NCBI GenBank assembly: GCA_029552985.1
Contig: JAKPDB010000118.1
Location: forward strand, 1-49,490
Direction of reading: 5' to 3'
From: a bacterium
GTDB lineage: Bacteria > Ratteibacteria > UBA8468 > B48-G9 > DTJG01
DNA: 49,490 bases
Positions 25,219-34,288 of the stretch are shown here, in pieces. The notes under the pieces are model-generated. The model was not told the origin of the DNA and made no database searches. It saw nothing but the letters and a program-made list of their open reading frames with translations. Positions within the stretch are counted from its first letter, which is position 1, and the number at the start of each line of letters is the position of its first letter. The position numbers were made by a program, and so were the translations under genes.

Positions 25219-26823
25219 ATGGCTTTATTGTGGCATTTTCTTATGGGAAACAGGGTTATATTATTTTTTTTACTATTTTTTTCTTTTGTTTTTTCTACAA
25301 ATGCAGAATCTGAGTACGATGATTTTCATGTGATGGGCGAGGTGTATTTCAGGTTTGAAAATTCAAGTCAGAATCATGTTAATGAGATTTCAAAAATTGT
25401 TTCCATCTCACGGCTAACAGACCAATGGGTTTATGCCTATGCAAACGAGAAAGAATTTAACCAGTTCAAATCCTTCAACATACCATTTGAAATTCTTCAG
25501 CATCCTGGTTTTGCCGCAAATGTTGATTCTGCTTTGAAATTTTCATTGACCGCTACAATCGGGCAGTATTACCCCACGTATCAGGAATATATTGAAATGA
25601 TGCAGCAGTTTGCGATAGATTATTCACACATTTGCGCTCTTTATGAGATTGGAACAAGCGTTCAGGGAAGGAAAATTCTTGCTGTGAAAATCACAGGCTT
25701 ATCTGACAAATTTTTCAAGCCAAAAGTGTTTCTTACGTCAACCATTCACGGGAATGAATTAACCGGTTATGTGATGCTGCTTTATTTCATTGATTACCTT
25801 GTTTCTCAGTACGGGAATAATCCTGTGATTACAGAAATTCTGGATGGATGCGAAATATGGATTAATCCACTGGCAAATCCTGATGGTACATACTGGGCTG
25901 GAGACGAAAATGTTTTCGGAGCAAGAAGATACAATGCCAGCAATATTGACCTGAATCGCAATTTTCCAGATCCTGTAGAAGGAAGTCATCCTGATGGCAA
26001 TATGTATCAACCAGAAACAATTGCAATGATGAACTTTGCATCTGCTGTAAAACCCGTGCTATCTGCTAACTTTCACTCTGGCGCTGAGGTTGTTAATTAT
26101 CCCTGGGACACATGGGGAAAATTGCATCCTGACAATGCCTGGTTTGTTTTTGTCAGCAGACAGTATGCTGACACAGTCCACAAGTATTCGCCTGATACAT
26201 ATTTTGATGACCTTGACAATGGAATTACCAATGGTTATGCATGGTATAGAATTACTGGTGGAAGACAGGATTATATGAATTATTTTCAGCATTGCAGGGA
26301 AGTGACAATTGAATTGAGTGAAGATTTTTTGCCTCCAGTACCTTCTATTTACTGGCAGTATAACAGGGATGCGCTGATTGAATTTATTTCAGAAAGTTTC
26401 ACAGGTGTATGTGGAACTGTTTTATGTGAAAATGGGGTGCCGTTGACTGCAAAAATTGAGATTCCAGGGCATGACGCGGACAATTCATTCGTTTTTTCTG
26501 AATCGCAAACAGGCGGATTTTTCAGGTTACTTCTTCCAGGAATTTACAATTTTCAGTTTTCAGCGCCCTACCATTATTTACAGGTAGTTGAAGACATTGG
26601 AGTATCTGAAAATAATCTGACACAGGTCAATGTTGTTCTGAAACACGCAGAAAAGGCAGACCCATCAGCAGACAGAGTTGTTAACATTACTGACGTAATG
26701 ATATGCTTGAGAATGGCAATAGGTCTCCAGCAGAACGATTACGTAAGTTGCGACATTAACGATGATGGTTCAATTGACATCAGCGATGTGATATTGATTT
26801 TGCGATCCGCGATTGGCCTGTGA
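25219..26823 (+). CDS. Exported M14 zinc carboxypeptidase with C-terminal dockerin
   Basis: A 534-aa protein with a signal peptide (NRVILFFLLFFSFVFSTNA). The M14 catalytic set is complete: zinc ligands H177 and E180 in IHGNELTG, N246-R247 in DLNRNF, third ligand H286 in NFHSGAE, and general base E365 in TIELSED. A carboxypeptidase-associated beta domain follows at about 395-475. Residues about 485-534 form a type I dockerin (NITDVMICLRMAIGLQ and DINDDGSIDISDVILILRSA). Two starts are possible, ATG at 25219 or at 25243; the first has AGGTG upstream. It would trim peptides outside the cell, perhaps held on a surface by the dockerin. No cohesin is seen. Its stop codon is 4 nt from that of the convergent FAD oxidoreductase. 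Confidence 0.9.
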   Translation: MALLWHFLMGNRVILFFLLFFSFVFSTNAESEYDDFHVMGEVYFRFENSSQNHVNEISKIVSISRLTDQWVYAYANEKEFNQFKSFNIPFEILQHPGFAANVDSALKFSLTATIGQYYPTYQEYIEMMQQFAIDYSHICALYEIGTSVQGRKILAVKITGLSDKFFKPKVFLTSTIHGNELTGYVMLLYFIDYLVSQYGNNPVITEILDGCEIWINPLANPDGTYWAGDENVFGARRYNASNIDLNRNFPDPVEGSHPDGNMYQPETIAMMNFASAVKPVLSANFHSGAEVVNYPWDTWGKLHPDNAWFVFVSRQYADTVHKYSPDTYFDDLDNGITNGYAWYRITGGRQDYMNYFQHCREVTIELSEDFLPPVPSIYWQYNRDALIEFISESFTGVCGTVLCENGVPLTAKIEIPGHDADNSFVFSESQTGGFFRLLLPGIYNFQFSAPYHYLQVVEDIGVSENNLTQVNVVLKHAEKADPSADRVVNITDVMICLRMAIGLQQNDYVSCDINDDGSIDISDVILILRSAIGL

Positions 26824-26827
26824 AAGA

Positions 26828-28585
26828 TTATTCACAATAAAATGCGTACACACACGATGTTTTTGCTCCGTAAGTTTTTTCAAGGACAAATCGTATATCG
26901 CTAGCTTTCTGTTTTATTTCGCATCTGAAAAGTCGCTGATTGTTGTTTTGTATTCTCACCAGTGACTTCCATCTACCATTTTGTTTAATGTCAATTTTGA
27001 ATTGTCGTGGCATTGTATCAGGTAGAGTCACTAGTTGATGATCCTTTTGCAGATGGCTCATTGCAATCAATTTGTTCAGACCGCTGTCAAGAATTAATGT
27101 CACCTTGTTTACCAATATTTCTTTTTGGAAAGTATATGATATCCAGTCCTTTTCTTGGCAGTTCCATCCATGTGAGTGTTGGCCAACTGGTCTATTGATA
27201 CCATCTCTTACTGGTTCTGGATTTCCTCTTGATGCATCGAGCCGTGCCAATTGTGTCAATTCTGGCATTTGTTGTTTAATGTACGGAATATAAGCATCAT
27301 CATACAGAAGTGTCTGCTGCAAAAGATGAATGTGTTTTAATACACCTTCTGGCATTATACTTTTTTTAATGGCGATTGCTGCTGCTGTTCCTGCTGCCTG
27401 CCCCATGCTGCAACCTGTTCCCATTACTCGTGTGGAGCTCATTGCAATATGGGTACAACTTGCATTTCTTCCTGCAAACATCAAATTTTTGATATTTTTT
27501 GAAAAAAGGCAGCGATAGGGGATGCCATAGGGTGAAGGCGAAGGATAAAAAGTCGTAGAAGGAGCCTTTATCTTTACAGAAAAAAATCCTGCGGGATGAT
27601 GGTCATCCATAGGCCAGCCACCATACGCAACAATATCATGAAATTTTCCTTCTGATTCAATGTCGTTTTGAGTAAGAATATATTCGCCAATGTATCTCCT
27701 ACTTTCTCTTTTTGCAGGTAAAAACTGCAACCATTCAAGTGCCCAGTTTTTTGCTTTGTGTTTCAGTGGACACCTGTTTTTTATATGGTCCCATACTCCA
27801 AGAACAATTTTCACCAGTTCATCCCGCAATTTTTCTGTGTCGTATATTGAATGATATTCTCCGCCAAGTTCAATCCACCAGTATCCCATTTCAAACCATG
27901 AATGTCCCTGTTTTCCATAAGGCAGTTGGTCGCATGTTTCAAAGCGATATGCATATGAAGGAGGCTCAAATTTTTGAGCCGTTTCATATTCTCTTGCCAT
28001 AAACATGCAAGTCATTCCCATAGTGTTACTATCGGATTTTTTTGGAGCGTGTGATTCATTAAATTCATCTCTTGCTTCTCTTCCCATTCTGTAAAGTGCA
28101 CCAGTAAGCGGGGCAACAATGGCATCACCGGAACAATCTATATAAATTTTTGCATAAACCCGGTGAACAATCTGGGTTGTTGTCTGCCATCCAGAAACAG
28201 AAACAATAATATTTGCATCTGTTTCTGCATCAAAGCATGAGCAGTTCAGAAGAAGAGTGATATTTTGTTCTGCTTTCACTTTTTCAAAAAGCACAAGATC
28301 CCAGATTGAATAACTTCTGTTTGGATTACGACTGAGATTTTCAAGTCGAAGTTCCTCAAGAACGCCTGTTTCCCTCATGTTTTTTATTCGTGTGTTTCTA
28401 TCTGCGCCACAGATATGGACGCGACACTCACTTGAAGAATTACCACCCAATACGGGTCTATCATGCATCAGAACAACACGACAACCGTTTCTTGCAGCAG
28501 AGATCGCAGCGCATATGCCAGCCATGCCACCGCCAACAACACATATGTCAACATTGTGTGTTTCAATTTTCAGTTTTTCTTTCAT
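26828..28585 (-). CDS. FAD-dependent oxidoreductase with C-terminal discoidin-like domain
   Basis: A 585-aa protein. VDICVVGGGMAGICAAISAA near 12-31 is the dinucleotide-binding fold of the PF12831 FAD-dependent oxidoreductase family, with VLGGNSSSECRVHICGADR and IDCSGDAIVAPLTGA also typical. NLMFAGRNASCTHIAMSSTR is the second FAD motif. From about residue 470 the tail (DWISYTFQKEILVNKVTLIL) looks like an F5/8-type (discoidin) carbohydrate-binding domain. There is no signal peptide. Such enzymes are common in planctomycete- and lentisphaera-type polysaccharide loci, with unknown substrates. The start overlaps the previous stop codon by four bases (ATGA), which makes it the last gene of the long MoxR operon. 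Confidence 0.85.
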   Translation of the reverse strand: MKEKLKIETHNVDICVVGGGMAGICAAISAARNGCRVVLMHDRPVLGGNSSSECRVHICGADRNTRIKNMRETGVLEELRLENLSRNPNRSYSIWDLVLFEKVKAEQNITLLLNCSCFDAETDANIIVSVSGWQTTTQIVHRVYAKIYIDCSGDAIVAPLTGALYRMGREARDEFNESHAPKKSDSNTMGMTCMFMAREYETAQKFEPPSYAYRFETCDQLPYGKQGHSWFEMGYWWIELGGEYHSIYDTEKLRDELVKIVLGVWDHIKNRCPLKHKAKNWALEWLQFLPAKRESRRYIGEYILTQNDIESEGKFHDIVAYGGWPMDDHHPAGFFSVKIKAPSTTFYPSPSPYGIPYRCLFSKNIKNLMFAGRNASCTHIAMSSTRVMGTGCSMGQAAGTAAAIAIKKSIMPEGVLKHIHLLQQTLLYDDAYIPYIKQQMPELTQLARLDASRGNPEPVRDGINRPVGQHSHGWNCQEKDWISYTFQKEILVNKVTLILDSGLNKLIAMSHLQKDHQLVTLPDTMPRQFKIDIKQNGRWKSLVRIQNNNQRLFRCEIKQKASDIRFVLEKTYGAKTSCVYAFYCE

Positions 28586-30600
28586 TTTTCCATCTCCCTA
28601 AGTTTTTCCTTTGCCATGTCTGATATTTGAGATTGGGGAAAGTTTTCAATGACACTGTTAAAATTTTGTCTTGCCTTTTCTTTTTCACCCTTTTCAAAAT
28701 TTATTTCTCCTTTCAGGTAGGTTGCCCATCCTGAATAAGGATTGTCAGGATTGTCACATATTTTCTGGTATGTTTCAAGTTCCCTCAATGCACTGTCATA
28801 ATCCTTTTTCAATAAATACGCTCTTGCAGTCAGGATGGACCAATCGCCTTTAAGTTTGCAGGTAGGAATTTCATCTGCCCACTCTGAAAGTTTTTCTAAA
28901 GCAGTAGAAAAATCCTTCTTCTTCAGGTAAAAAAGAACCTGTTGAGAATAAATACCTGATTTTTTTTCAATGGATGTATCTGAGAGAGCGCTTTCGTAAA
29001 ATTTCAGCGCGGTTTTTGTATCTGCTCTGTATCTTGCAACATCACCCAGTCCAATTATGGCAGCTCTTTTTACCTGTGCGTCTACAGTATTATCCGAAAT
29101 AAGAATTTTGAATAGTTGTTCAGCGCTGTCGATATTATTTGCTGCAAGATACACAAATCCGAGTTTAATTTTTGCTTCAGGAATGTTTTTTGTTTCAATC
29201 AAATGTTTATAAATTCTTTCAGCGTCAGAATATTTTTTCAATTGTGTGGCAATATCAGCCGCAGTAAAAGCAACCTTGATATGCTGGCTGGTTTCAAGAT
29301 TTCTATTAATCAGTTCATCATAACATTGAAACTCAATCTCTTTGTTATCATAACTATTACAGATTCCAGCAAGTGCAAAGAGTTCTTCATCAGGAAGTTT
29401 TGACCTGTTGAATGAATGGAATTCATTCATATATTCATTAAAGGAGCGCGGGTATAGGGCTGAAATACTGTAATCCTGTTCTGCCTTTACATTCATTGAT
29501 ACACTGTCAGAATGACCTGTTTTGTCAGTGATTGTTAGTGTGACAGTGTAAATTTTTCGCAAGAAATATGTGTGTACAGGATGTTGTTCATTGCTGGTCT
29601 GTCCATCTCCGAAGTCCCAGTGCCAGGATACAATGTCATTTTTTGCACTGGATGTATCAGTAAACTTAAATGTGACCAATTCCCATTGTTCCCTGTAAAG
29701 ATAATTGATATTCTGCCAGAAAAATGATGCGCATATGTCAGAATGATTTTTTTCAATTCCTGTGATTTTCGCTTCACAAAGAGGAAGAAAAAATTTCTCA
29801 TCAACAGGTGCAAATTGCCTGTCAGTGGACTTTTTCATCGCAGCGATCGCATAAACCCATCCGGGAAATTCAAAATGATAATACACAAGTTTGTGGACAC
29901 CCGGGTCAAGTTCAATTTCTCCTGAATGTTCTGGTCTGATAAATCCTTCAATCCAGTGTCTGCCTGGCCAAGATGCAATGAGTTTTTCATCAACAAGAAT
30001 AAACGATGGGCCTGTAGACGTTGTTCCAAACGAAATTTTTTCTCTTTTATCAAGATAAAAATATCCTGTATAGACCCTTACGAAATAACCTGTCTGTGTA
30101 ATGGGATTGCTTGCATCGTAAATGGTTTTTCTGAACGTAGCATTGATAAAGTATTTTTCCTGGACACTGTTGTCAATGATTTTTTTGCAGCTATCCCATG
30201 TGTCTACACCGTCTCCGCGCATAGTATACAATTCAAGTAAAACACCTCGTTTTGGCCTATAGTTTAATTGTTGAGTATCAGCATCTTTTTTTCCACAGAA
30301 AAGATAGTATTTTTTTCCTGAAACAGGAAAACAAATTTCATAAAAGTTGCCAGGGCCAGTTTTTGAAATAAAGAATTCTATTTGTTTGCCATTTTCATCT
30401 GTGATTTTGATGTCAGAGCCATCATCTTTCGCAGGACAAAATATTCTAACAATTGCTGCATGTTCCACAGGGACATTGTCTCTTTCTTCTGGAACAAGGA
30501 TTTCGGCGCGGTATTGATATCCTTCAAGCCATACACTCCCGAATGTAGAATGAGAAATCCAGAAAAAACACAGAAGCACCGAAAAAATGACTTTTTTCAT
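28582..30600 (-). CDS. Exported DUF2341-like/PKD/TPR protein
   Basis: A 672-aa protein starting at the ATG at 30600, in a four-base ATGA overlap with the upstream gene and followed by a signal peptide (KKVIFSVLLCFFWISHSTFG). Residues about 24-110 resemble DUF2341. Residues about 115-260 resemble a PA14-like carbohydrate-binding module. Residues about 303-373 are a PKD domain with WHWDFGDGQTSNEQHPVHTY. From about 400 to the end are TPR-type helical repeats (AERIYKHLIETKNIPEAKIKL, then FYESALSDTS and ARQNFNSVIENFPQSQISDM). Surface adhesion or scaffolding is inferred. The fusion of adhesion-type domains with TPRs inside a MoxR operon is unusual. Confidence 0.8.
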   Translation of the reverse strand: MKKVIFSVLLCFFWISHSTFGSVWLEGYQYRAEILVPEERDNVPVEHAAIVRIFCPAKDDGSDIKITDENGKQIEFFISKTGPGNFYEICFPVSGKKYYLFCGKKDADTQQLNYRPKRGVLLELYTMRGDGVDTWDSCKKIIDNSVQEKYFINATFRKTIYDASNPITQTGYFVRVYTGYFYLDKREKISFGTTSTGPSFILVDEKLIASWPGRHWIEGFIRPEHSGEIELDPGVHKLVYYHFEFPGWVYAIAAMKKSTDRQFAPVDEKFFLPLCEAKITGIEKNHSDICASFFWQNINYLYREQWELVTFKFTDTSSAKNDIVSWHWDFGDGQTSNEQHPVHTYFLRKIYTVTLTITDKTGHSDSVSMNVKAEQDYSISALYPRSFNEYMNEFHSFNRSKLPDEELFALAGICNSYDNKEIEFQCYDELINRNLETSQHIKVAFTAADIATQLKKYSDAERIYKHLIETKNIPEAKIKLGFVYLAANNIDSAEQLFKILISDNTVDAQVKRAAIIGLGDVARYRADTKTALKFYESALSDTSIEKKSGIYSQQVLFYLKKKDFSTALEKLSEWADEIPTCKLKGDWSILTARAYLLKKDYDSALRELETYQKICDNPDNPYSGWATYLKGEINFEKGEKEKARQNFNSVIENFPQSQISDMAKEKLREMEK

Positions 30601-31538
30601 TTTTTCACAGGAACCATAGATAGGTTTGAAAACCACACCTTTCCAGGGCATCCATAAACATATAGCTTCAGCCGCATCCATTTGACCGCAGGATTTTTGA
30701 ACGTGACATTTCTTATCTGAGTTTTCCATGTTTGGTCTGGTGCCTGATGATAAAAACATTCATTTCTTTCTATCCTTCGTCTTCTGCCTTCAACCATTCC
30801 CCATCCTTCGACAAAAATAATGATGATTGGTCCGGATGTCTTTGTTTTCACACTTAACACATAATCAGATGGAGAAGAAACTTCATGAAAAATTGAATAC
30901 GCCCAGTATCCTTCACTTTCAGCAGTGGGTCTATCAACATTGTACATTAAAAATTTTTCTGAGGAATCCCAGAAGGTTCTATCATCAAGAATTTTCCATC
31001 CATAAGGGATTTTGCCCTCACCTTCTGAAAAATCTCCATTGACAATAATGTTATCCTGTTTTTTTGTCCCTTTTGTGGGAAGAACTGTAAAACTTACTGG
31101 ATTTGAAACTGCATCAAGCCATTTCAGTTGGACATTAAATGTGGCTGGTAATTTAACAGGGTAATACTCATAAAAAAATGGAATCAAAATTTTATAAGAT
31201 TCTCCAGGGTTGAGGACAACAGGTTTATAATTTTTGTTTGTCTGAGGACTGTGGGGTTTTGGTTCTGGTGGCATGTGGTTGGTGAAGTTTTTCATTTCTG
31301 GAATATCTTTGATTTCGAGTTTATGAAGATTGCCAATGAACATCCAGTTTTTTTCTCTTGGCTGGAGAAATTCAATAATGTAACTTTCAACCTGTGCTGA
31401 GTCATTAATTATGGTAAGATTCAGAAGAACAGTTTCTTCTTCCTGATAGGTGCGTTGTGGACTTTCAAGGACAAATTGCATTCCCCATAGACAACAGATT
31501 GATGCAAAAAAGACACTACCTGCCAGAAATGTTTTCAT
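30597..31538 (-). CDS. Exported protein with CBM4/9-like C-terminal domain
   Basis: A 313-aa protein with a signal peptide (KTFLAGSVFFASICCLWG). The N-terminal half looks like an immunoglobulin-like beta domain (YQEEETVLLNLTIINDSAQV). The C-terminal half (IIVNGDFSEGEGKIPYGWKI, ending WMRLKLYVYGCPGKVWFSNL) has the pattern of CBM4/9-type carbohydrate-binding modules, which open with a NGDFE-like phrase. GAGGAAA stands before the start. It overlaps the upstream DUF4175 gene by 23 nt and the downstream gene by 4 nt. Function unknown. Confidence 0.75.
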   Translation of the reverse strand: MKTFLAGSVFFASICCLWGMQFVLESPQRTYQEEETVLLNLTIINDSAQVESYIIEFLQPREKNWMFIGNLHKLEIKDIPEMKNFTNHMPPEPKPHSPQTNKNYKPVVLNPGESYKILIPFFYEYYPVKLPATFNVQLKWLDAVSNPVSFTVLPTKGTKKQDNIIVNGDFSEGEGKIPYGWKILDDRTFWDSSEKFLMYNVDRPTAESEGYWAYSIFHEVSSPSDYVLSVKTKTSGPIIIIFVEGWGMVEGRRRRIERNECFYHQAPDQTWKTQIRNVTFKNPAVKWMRLKLYVYGCPGKVWFSNLSMVPVKK

Positions 31539-34254
31539 AATATTTCCTCACGACAGGTTCGTATCCTGATGGAATTTTTTCGTCCCAGATACTTCCCAGT
31601 TCCTTTCTTTTCTTCTCGACCTTTTCTGAATTTTCTATCCGGACAATTGCCTGGTGCGTAAGTACTTGTTGCGCCTGTTTGAGATTTGTCACAATCATTT
31701 GATTTGTCGTGAGAAGATTGTGGTATCTGCCTTCCTTTAATTGTATGGTGAACTGTTTCATCGCAGAAATTGATTTTTCAATCTGCGGATTATAAATGTT
31801 CAGTATCTTCAGTTCTCTTTCCATCTTTTCCGCTTTTTCTATAAGTTTTGCCTGTTTTTCTGCCAGTTGTGCATACCTGAACGACAAATCCTGAACAGGT
31901 CCCTTCAGGCCCGTTGGACCCCAGCCACTTGCTTTTCCTCCACCAGTGGGTCCTAATTGATTTTCACCACTTGTGTCCTGAACCTGTCCTGGTTCAATAT
32001 TATCAGGGGTCAATCTGGCTGGAGTTTGTCTGCCTCCTTTTCCCTGGGCGGTTTTCTCAACCATTTCACCGTAGGAACGACCTGTTCTTCCTTCGCCGCT
32101 TCTTCCACCAATTTCCTGTTGATTTGGTAATACATTTCCAGTAATACCCTTTGCGCTCATATTGCTGATAGACCCATCCATTGCCATCCAGCCAGCTCCC
32201 TTGTCAAGACTGTCCATCCATGAACTTGTGATGTCTTCGATTTCTTCTGTCATATCCTCTGCCTGTTCAATCAGGTCTCCAATAATATCTTCTAGTTCTG
32301 CAGGTAATTCAGCTTCTGGCGCAAGGACTGGTTTTGATGGTTCCTGAAGATCCCATTTTACTGAGTCAGGCGCTTCAGCGAGCCACCTTTCAAGATTTGC
32401 CACCAGTTCTTCTGCCAGTTCAAGTCCCATCTGGGATTCCTGTACCGGTATTGTAATCGGTTTGCCCCTTGCAAAGGCATCACTAGCTGCCTGAAGATGG
32501 GATATCATTTCAACAAATTCATCTGAAAGAGTAAATTTTCCCTGGGTTTGCTGGGCAATTTTATTGAGGTCATTTACCATTTTCTGTAACATGTCTGCCC
32601 ACTTTTTTTCCTGTTCAGCCAGGTTTTGCAATTCTGAAGGGTCTGCGGCATTTTTCACTTTTCCCAGTTTTTTTGCGGCTTCAATGACCTTTTTTTGTTC
32701 CTCAATGAACTTTTCAAGAATTTTTTTTGCCTGTTCCATTTCTGTTTGTTGCCTATTGTCTTGTTCTGGTGATTTGCGCGTAGAAAGATTGTTTGGGGCT
32801 GCTTGCGGTGAATAAACAAAATAGATTGAGGAACGACCGGTATTACCTGCTGATGAATAATCAGTGCATTCTGCGTAGTATGCGATCTTTGAATAACCGG
32901 CTGGAACTTTCAAGAGTGCATCAACAGTCAAATCCTTCCTACCATTGCCAGCGCTTTGATAAAAAATCCTGTCATTATTTGAAATTTCACCTTCGCCTGT
33001 ATGTACCCTGAATCTTATAGAATTGATACCAAAGTCATCTGATACTTTCAATTTCAACGGGATTGCTGTACCAGATTTGGCGACAATGTCTTTGCCTGGT
33101 GATAGAAATTCGCAGAAAGGAATCTGGTCAAAAATGACTGTGATTCGTTCTCTGGGACTTGATAGGGTCTTTTTTGTTGCAGGGTCGTAGTAATGAATTT
33201 GATAAAATGTCGCGTTATTGATTGTAAATTTGAAAGATTTTACCTTTGATATGCCTTTGTTTGGGATGCTGGTGCCATCGCCAAAAACCAGCAATGTATC
33301 TCCAGCTGGATTGTTAAAGTAAAACTCTGCTGTGATTTTTGTTCCCTGAGGGCCGCTGATTTCAGAAAAGCCCTTTTCAACCGTTTTTGGCTTCAGTCCT
33401 GTATAGCTGGGATATTCAAATGTGAGTTTCATCTTTTTGACAAGGGTTTTTTCAACCACATTTACTCCATACCAGACACTGCTTTTATTATTCGAAACGA
33501 CTCTGTATGAAAATGGAGTGATTACTTCGTTTACTGTGTAAACAAAGATTTGTCCATCTTGAATCATTGGTTCTTTTTTTGTTGTTCCGTTTTTGATCTG
33601 TATCTCTGGTATACCTGGTTCTTTTAATTTTGCCCTGATGACAATGCTGCAACCACGTTCTACTGAACAGTTTCCTGGCTCCACAATAATGCTGTTGGTA
33701 AATTTTCCTGGCATAAGAATTTTCAGCAGGACATTCCTGCTTGATTGTGGTAATAGAACCGAAGATACAGTGAGCAAAAACAGAGAAAGAAGCGTCACGA
33801 TGAAACTTTTTTTCAGTTGATGCCTGTCAATCGCCTTCTCTATATTGCAATTTGCAAGGGATTGAACTGCCTTTTTTCTTAGCACCTCGATAAAAATTTC
33901 AGGATATTTTCCTGTTTTTCTGCTGAGTTGAACTGAATTGATAACGAGATTGTTCAAAAACGGGAATTTTTTTTCTATCTTCAAGGCAACTGTGTCAAAC
34001 GGTGCATATAGACACTTCCAGTGTGTGTAAAAAATCCAGGCAACAAAACCAGAAACAATCAAAAAAAACGCAACCCTGTAATAATTTGCGTAGAAAGAAG
34101 AAAATGGAAGAAATTTGTCCAAAAATATCAATATTGTGAATATCATAGAGATGGCAGAAAGGAAAACACATACGACTTCACTGATTTTTATTTTCCTTTC
34201 AATCCTTCTGTATGCAGTAAGATAACCGTAGATATAGTCGAGTGTTCCGTTCAT
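31516..34254 (-). CDS. DUF4175-like membrane protein
   Basis: A 912-aa protein. Two hydrophobic hairpin segments near the N-terminus (about 25-75) and another at about 150-172 (FIVTLLSLFLLTVSSVLL) are followed by a large beta-rich region (about 190-470). A long charged, glutamine/lysine-rich coiled-coil follows (about 500-610; KILEKFIEEQKKVIEAAKKL). Then comes a low-complexity glycine-rich stretch (GGRSGEGRTGRSYGEMVEK) and a final helical domain. This layout matches DUF4175 proteins, which are regularly found next to BatA/MoxR genes in planctomycetes and related bacteria. AAGGA lies just before the ATG. It is probably anchored in the inner membrane with a large periplasmic part. Its role is not established. 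Confidence 0.8.
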   Translation of the reverse strand: MNGTLDYIYGYLTAYRRIERKIKISEVVCVFLSAISMIFTILIFLDKFLPFSSFYANYYRVAFFLIVSGFVAWIFYTHWKCLYAPFDTVALKIEKKFPFLNNLVINSVQLSRKTGKYPEIFIEVLRKKAVQSLANCNIEKAIDRHQLKKSFIVTLLSLFLLTVSSVLLPQSSRNVLLKILMPGKFTNSIIVEPGNCSVERGCSIVIRAKLKEPGIPEIQIKNGTTKKEPMIQDGQIFVYTVNEVITPFSYRVVSNNKSSVWYGVNVVEKTLVKKMKLTFEYPSYTGLKPKTVEKGFSEISGPQGTKITAEFYFNNPAGDTLLVFGDGTSIPNKGISKVKSFKFTINNATFYQIHYYDPATKKTLSSPRERITVIFDQIPFCEFLSPGKDIVAKSGTAIPLKLKVSDDFGINSIRFRVHTGEGEISNNDRIFYQSAGNGRKDLTVDALLKVPAGYSKIAYYAECTDYSSAGNTGRSSIYFVYSPQAAPNNLSTRKSPEQDNRQQTEMEQAKKILEKFIEEQKKVIEAAKKLGKVKNAADPSELQNLAEQEKKWADMLQKMVNDLNKIAQQTQGKFTLSDEFVEMISHLQAASDAFARGKPITIPVQESQMGLELAEELVANLERWLAEAPDSVKWDLQEPSKPVLAPEAELPAELEDIIGDLIEQAEDMTEEIEDITSSWMDSLDKGAGWMAMDGSISNMSAKGITGNVLPNQQEIGGRSGEGRTGRSYGEMVEKTAQGKGGRQTPARLTPDNIEPGQVQDTSGENQLGPTGGGKASGWGPTGLKGPVQDLSFRYAQLAEKQAKLIEKAEKMERELKILNIYNPQIEKSISAMKQFTIQLKEGRYHNLLTTNQMIVTNLKQAQQVLTHQAIVRIENSEKVEKKRKELGSIWDEKIPSGYEPVVRKYYENISGR

Positions 34255-34288
34255 AATCCTTTTCCTTTACCATTAGACGAATCATTAT

